In this document: positions 42,296-44,194 of the stretch, piece after piece
How positions within the stretch are numbered: position 1 is the first letter of the stretch
How the letters are laid out: each line of letters begins with the position of its first letter
From: Saprospiraceae bacterium
GTDB taxonomy: Bacteria; Bacteroidota; Bacteroidia; Chitinophagales; Saprospiraceae
DNA: 44,194 nt
Reading direction: 5' to 3'
Assembly: GCA_020629515.1 (NCBI GenBank)
Contig: JAHDDE010000029.1
Span: 1-44,194, forward strand
The notes under the pieces: generated by a model
What the model saw: only the letters and a program-made list of their open reading frames with translations
What the model was told of the DNA's origin: nothing
Databases searched by the model: none
Translations under genes and position numbers: made by a program

Positions 42296-42772
42296 ATGTC
42301 AATAAGAAAAATCAAAACGGAGCTAAAAAAGCACAGTCAAACTGAGCTCATTGATCTAATTCATGATCTATACAAGAAAATACCTCAAGTCAAAACATAT
42401 CTAAACGCTGCTTATACAAACAATTATGACACAATAATTGAAGAAAAAAGAAAGAAAATTGAACGACTTATCTATCCAACTGGACGGGAAATGAGGATCA
42501 AAGATAAAGAGGCAAGAAATTTAATAAAAGAAATAAAAAAACTCGAAATTCCTGAAATTACTTGCGAATTAGAATTATACTATGTTGAATATGCTACAGA
42601 AGTATTAAGAGATTTCGGATATATAAATGATTCATTCTTACAATCCATCTATTCAGCATTTCAAAATGGAATAGAAAATATAAACAAAATAAATGCTCAC
42701 GATGAGTACAACGAACGAATACAAAATATCATAATGAACGCAAGAGCTCAAGAAATCTATTTGGATTATTAA
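42296..42772 (+). CDS. DUF6155-like helical protein (cassette 1 gene)
   Basis: A 158-residue soluble protein with ATG at 42296, 23 bases into cassette 1. It opens with IRKIKTELKKHSQTELIDLI, then YKKIPQVKTYLNAAY, a pattern I associate with DUF6155 (Pfam), followed by long helices (LIKEIKKLEIPEITCELELY, AHDEYNERIQNIIMNARAQE). No leader or membrane segment; function unknown. It is Lys/Glu/Ile-rich and AT-rich. Its stop lies 8 bases before the cassette's terminal repeat arm. Family assignment is from memory of the N-terminus and should be tested. Confidence 0.7.
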   Translation: MSIRKIKTELKKHSQTELIDLIHDLYKKIPQVKTYLNAAYTNNYDTIIEEKRKKIERLIYPTGREMRIKDKEARNLIKEIKKLEIPEITCELELYYVEYATEVLRDFGYINDSFLQSIYSAFQNGIENINKINAHDEYNERIQNIIMNARAQEIYLDY

Positions 42773-42783
42773 AAATAGCCGGT

Positions 42784-42856
42784 AGATAACAAGGTGCGAT
42801 CACAGCATATCTACTCGTTCCTCGTAGAGACGCTGGATGCACCCGATCCGTTATGC
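42784..42856 (+). repeat. attC-like recombination site 1
   Basis: Layout: R'' box AGATAAC (42784-42790), 3-base spacer, L'' arm GTGCGATCACAGC (42794-42806), variable stem-loop with TCTAC/GTAGA (42810-42814, 42824-42828), L' arm GCTGGATGCAC (42832-42842), 7-base spacer and R' box GTTATGC (42850-42856). L'' pairs fully with L' apart from one extra G and one extra A, as extrahelical bases do in attC. Expected cleavage is between G42850 and T42851. Confidence 0.65.
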
Positions 42857-42884
42857 ATAACTAAATCGAAAAAAATACAAGCAG

Positions 42885-44081
42885 TTGAAAAGGACAGCAC
42901 ATGGTAATCCAATTTTAGTTGGGAAGGATAAAACAACAATCCTAAAATCAATTAACCCACTTCTCGAAAAGGACATTCAAGACCTAATTTTCGAAAATCC
43001 AGAATGCCTTCCAATTAGTGACATAGATGAATCTTATAATCCAGTAATTCCAATATGTAAAGAATTGTACACGAGTGCAGGTCCTTTAGACATATTTATG
43101 ATAACACCTAATGGAGACTTAGTAGTCATTGAAACTAAGTTGTGGAGTAATCCTGAATCCAGAAGAAAAGTTGTAGCTCAAATTCTTGACTATGCAAAAG
43201 AGTTATCAAAATGGTCTTACTCAGATCTTCAACGTGAGATAAACAGAAAATTAAATACTAAGGGAAATATACTATTTGATATAGCCACTCAAGCTAACTC
43301 TGAATTCTCTTTAAGTGAAATAGACTTTGTCGATGCAGTTAGTAGAAACTTACGCATTGGTAAATTTATGCTAATTATTGCAGGTGATGGAATTAGAGAG
43401 GGAGCCAAAAACCTGACAGAATTTATTAACAAAGCAGGAAATCTAAACTTTAGTCTTGCTATGGTTGAACTACCAATATTCAAAACACCTAATGATGAAC
43501 TTCTACTATTTCCACGAACAGTAGTAAAAACTGTTGAGATTCAGAAGATAAACATTGAAGTATCAGAAGGGATATCCATCACGTCAAATATCCAACAAGC
43601 ACAAGAACAATCAGAGGTGACTGAAGTATCAAAAGAAGTAATACAAAGACGAGAATTCTTTACTGAATTTTGGACAAATTTTGTGAATCAACTTGAATTT
43701 GATGACCCTGAACAAACAGAACCAAAAATAACTAAAGGTCAAAATTTATACATATATCCTGGCAATGATAAAAACAATTGGATTAGTTGTTATTTTATGC
43801 AGAGCACAAAACGTGTTGGTGTATACTTCAAATTTCATAGTAATCAAAAAGGACAATCACAAAAGGAGCAACTGAATGAATACAAAGAAGATATAAGGAA
43901 TGAATTGAGTGAAGAAGTTATTTGGTCTTGGGATAGTAGTTTGACAGATGGTTTTGGAGTAAGGATGAATGTTGAAGATGTATATGACCCTAATAACAAT
44001 AAAATGATTAGTGATTTCTTTTCGAAATGGTCTAATCAATTTGTCAATATAATGAGACCTAAATTGAAGCAAATAGAATAG
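42885..44081 (+). CDS. PD-(D/E)XK nuclease with DUF4268-like C-terminus (cassette 2 gene)
   Basis: A 398-residue protein. A TAA lies nine codons upstream in frame and the only credible start is the TTG at 42885. The N-terminal half (about 20-190) resembles NucS/DUF91-type nucleases: FENPECLP helix, then Asp69 in SAGPLDIFMI, Glu83 and Lys85 in LVVIETKLWSN, and Gln99 in VVAQILDYAKEL, the D...ExK...Q pattern of PD-(D/E)XK enzymes. A linker (about 215-245) leads to a C-terminal domain (245-398) with REFFTEFWTNFVNQLEFDD, RVGVYFKFHSN and EEVIWSWDSSLTDGFGVRMN, like DUF4268. Such proteins are often found among defence genes, which is inference here. The stop is 4 bases before the attC-like repeat. 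Confidence 0.85.
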   Translation: MKRTAHGNPILVGKDKTTILKSINPLLEKDIQDLIFENPECLPISDIDESYNPVIPICKELYTSAGPLDIFMITPNGDLVVIETKLWSNPESRRKVVAQILDYAKELSKWSYSDLQREINRKLNTKGNILFDIATQANSEFSLSEIDFVDAVSRNLRIGKFMLIIAGDGIREGAKNLTEFINKAGNLNFSLAMVELPIFKTPNDELLLFPRTVVKTVEIQKINIEVSEGISITSNIQQAQEQSEVTEVSKEVIQRREFFTEFWTNFVNQLEFDDPEQTEPKITKGQNLYIYPGNDKNNWISCYFMQSTKRVGVYFKFHSNQKGQSQKEQLNEYKEDIRNELSEEVIWSWDSSLTDGFGVRMNVEDVYDPNNNKMISDFFSKWSNQFVNIMRPKLKQIE

Positions 44082-44085
44082 CTAT

Positions 44086-44149
44086 GCATAACATCGTGTG
44101 ATCACAGCATACCCTTCGGGATACGCTGGATACACGTAATCCGTCCCTT
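44086..44149 (+). repeat. attC-like recombination site 2
   Basis: R'' box GCATAAC (44086-44092), 3-base spacer, L'' arm GTGTGATCACAGC (44096-44108), short stem-loop with CCCTTCGGG (44112-44120), L' arm GCTGGATACAC (44125-44135), 7-base spacer, and GTCCCTT (44143-44149) where the R' box should be. Compared with site 1, the stem pair C-G has changed to T-A on both arms, so pairing is kept, and the same two bases stay unpaired. The R' box departs from GTTRRRY, so this site may be damaged or the next boundary altered. Confidence 0.6.
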
Positions 44150-44194
44150 GTGGTGTAATCGAAGCCTTTAAGAAACAATTCTTTGAAACAGAAA

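Larger units (their letters stand above)
42274..44143 (+). mobile_element. Two-cassette integron-like array (integrase not in window)
   Basis: Two same-strand genes are each followed by an attC-like folded repeat. Cassette 1 runs from the T after G42273 to G42850, cassette 2 from T42851 to about G44143. Cassette 1 starts GTTATCTACC (42273-42282), the exact reverse complement of GGTAGATAAC (42781-42790) that opens its own attC. Cassette 2 starts GTTATGCATAAC (42850-42861), matched in 11 of 12 bases by the reverse complement of 44081-44092. This R'/R'' complementarity is what integron excision predicts. Each cassette holds one ORF whose stop is very close to the attC. No tyrosine recombinase, attI or Pc promoter is visible, so this may be an array lacking a nearby integrase. 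Confidence 0.65.

Noticed and set aside
1-44194. CRISPR array, tRNA or rRNA genes
   Set aside because: No regularly spaced direct repeats, and no tRNA T-loop/acceptor pattern or rRNA segment was found by eye on either strand.

Overview
The window reads as chromosomal DNA of a free-living, probably aquatic or marine member of the Bacteroidota, possibly near the Saprospiria. That placement is inference. It rests on AT-rich DNA with almost no Shine-Dalgarno sites before genes, a TonB-dependent receptor with an N-terminal carboxypeptidase-regulatory-like domain, a type IX secretion C-terminal sorting domain on a vanadium-haloperoxidase-like protein, a Bacteroidota-type promoter (TTTG-N19-TAgaTTTa), a two-domain type II isocitrate dehydrogenase, and an ABC-2 permease fused to an M1 aminopeptidase. 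No rRNA, tRNA, CRISPR array or insertion sequence was seen.

Left part (1-8.6 kb): the tail of an amidohydrolase, a decayed FISUMP-domain gene, a sulfatase lipoprotein with a frameshifted DUF2867-like gene overlapping its stop codon, two lipoproteins, and a stress pair (Hsp20 and a DegP/HtrA protease) with two frame-disrupted small ORFs downstream. A Gcr-type 'site-specific recombinase' membrane protein follows. This stretch is rich in broken reading frames, which means either true gene decay or base-level errors in the assembly.

Middle part (8.7-35.3 kb): a TPR protein, a prohibitin-like lipoprotein with an ECF sigma factor, isocitrate dehydrogenase with two small genes and a divergent LysR regulator, two VOC proteins, a sugar-isomerase-like lipoprotein, DinB, Crp/Fnr and DUF1761 proteins, a GDPD/AIM6-like enzyme and a secreted vanadium-haloperoxidase-like protein. 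Next come a FIST sensor overlapping a PAS hybrid histidine kinase, then a compact run of nitronate monooxygenase, PAP2 phosphatase, Baeyer-Villiger-type monooxygenase, DUF5060 glycoside hydrolase and VIT1-type transporter, and finally a TonB receptor closed by a strong bidirectional terminator.

Right part (35.4-44.2 kb): a minus-strand operon of ABC ATPase, ABC-2 permease/M1 aminopeptidase fusion, Crp/Fnr regulator and an AGMO-like fatty acid hydroxylase. The last 2 kb looks like an integron gene-cassette array with no integrase in view. Two same-strand genes (DUF6155-like, and a PD-(D/E)XK nuclease with a DUF4268-like C-terminus) are each followed by a folded repeat with attC architecture. 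The start of each cassette is the reverse complement of the 5' end of its own repeat (10/10 and 11/12 bases), and the repeat stems covary while keeping two extrahelical bases. This is the most unusual structure in the window.
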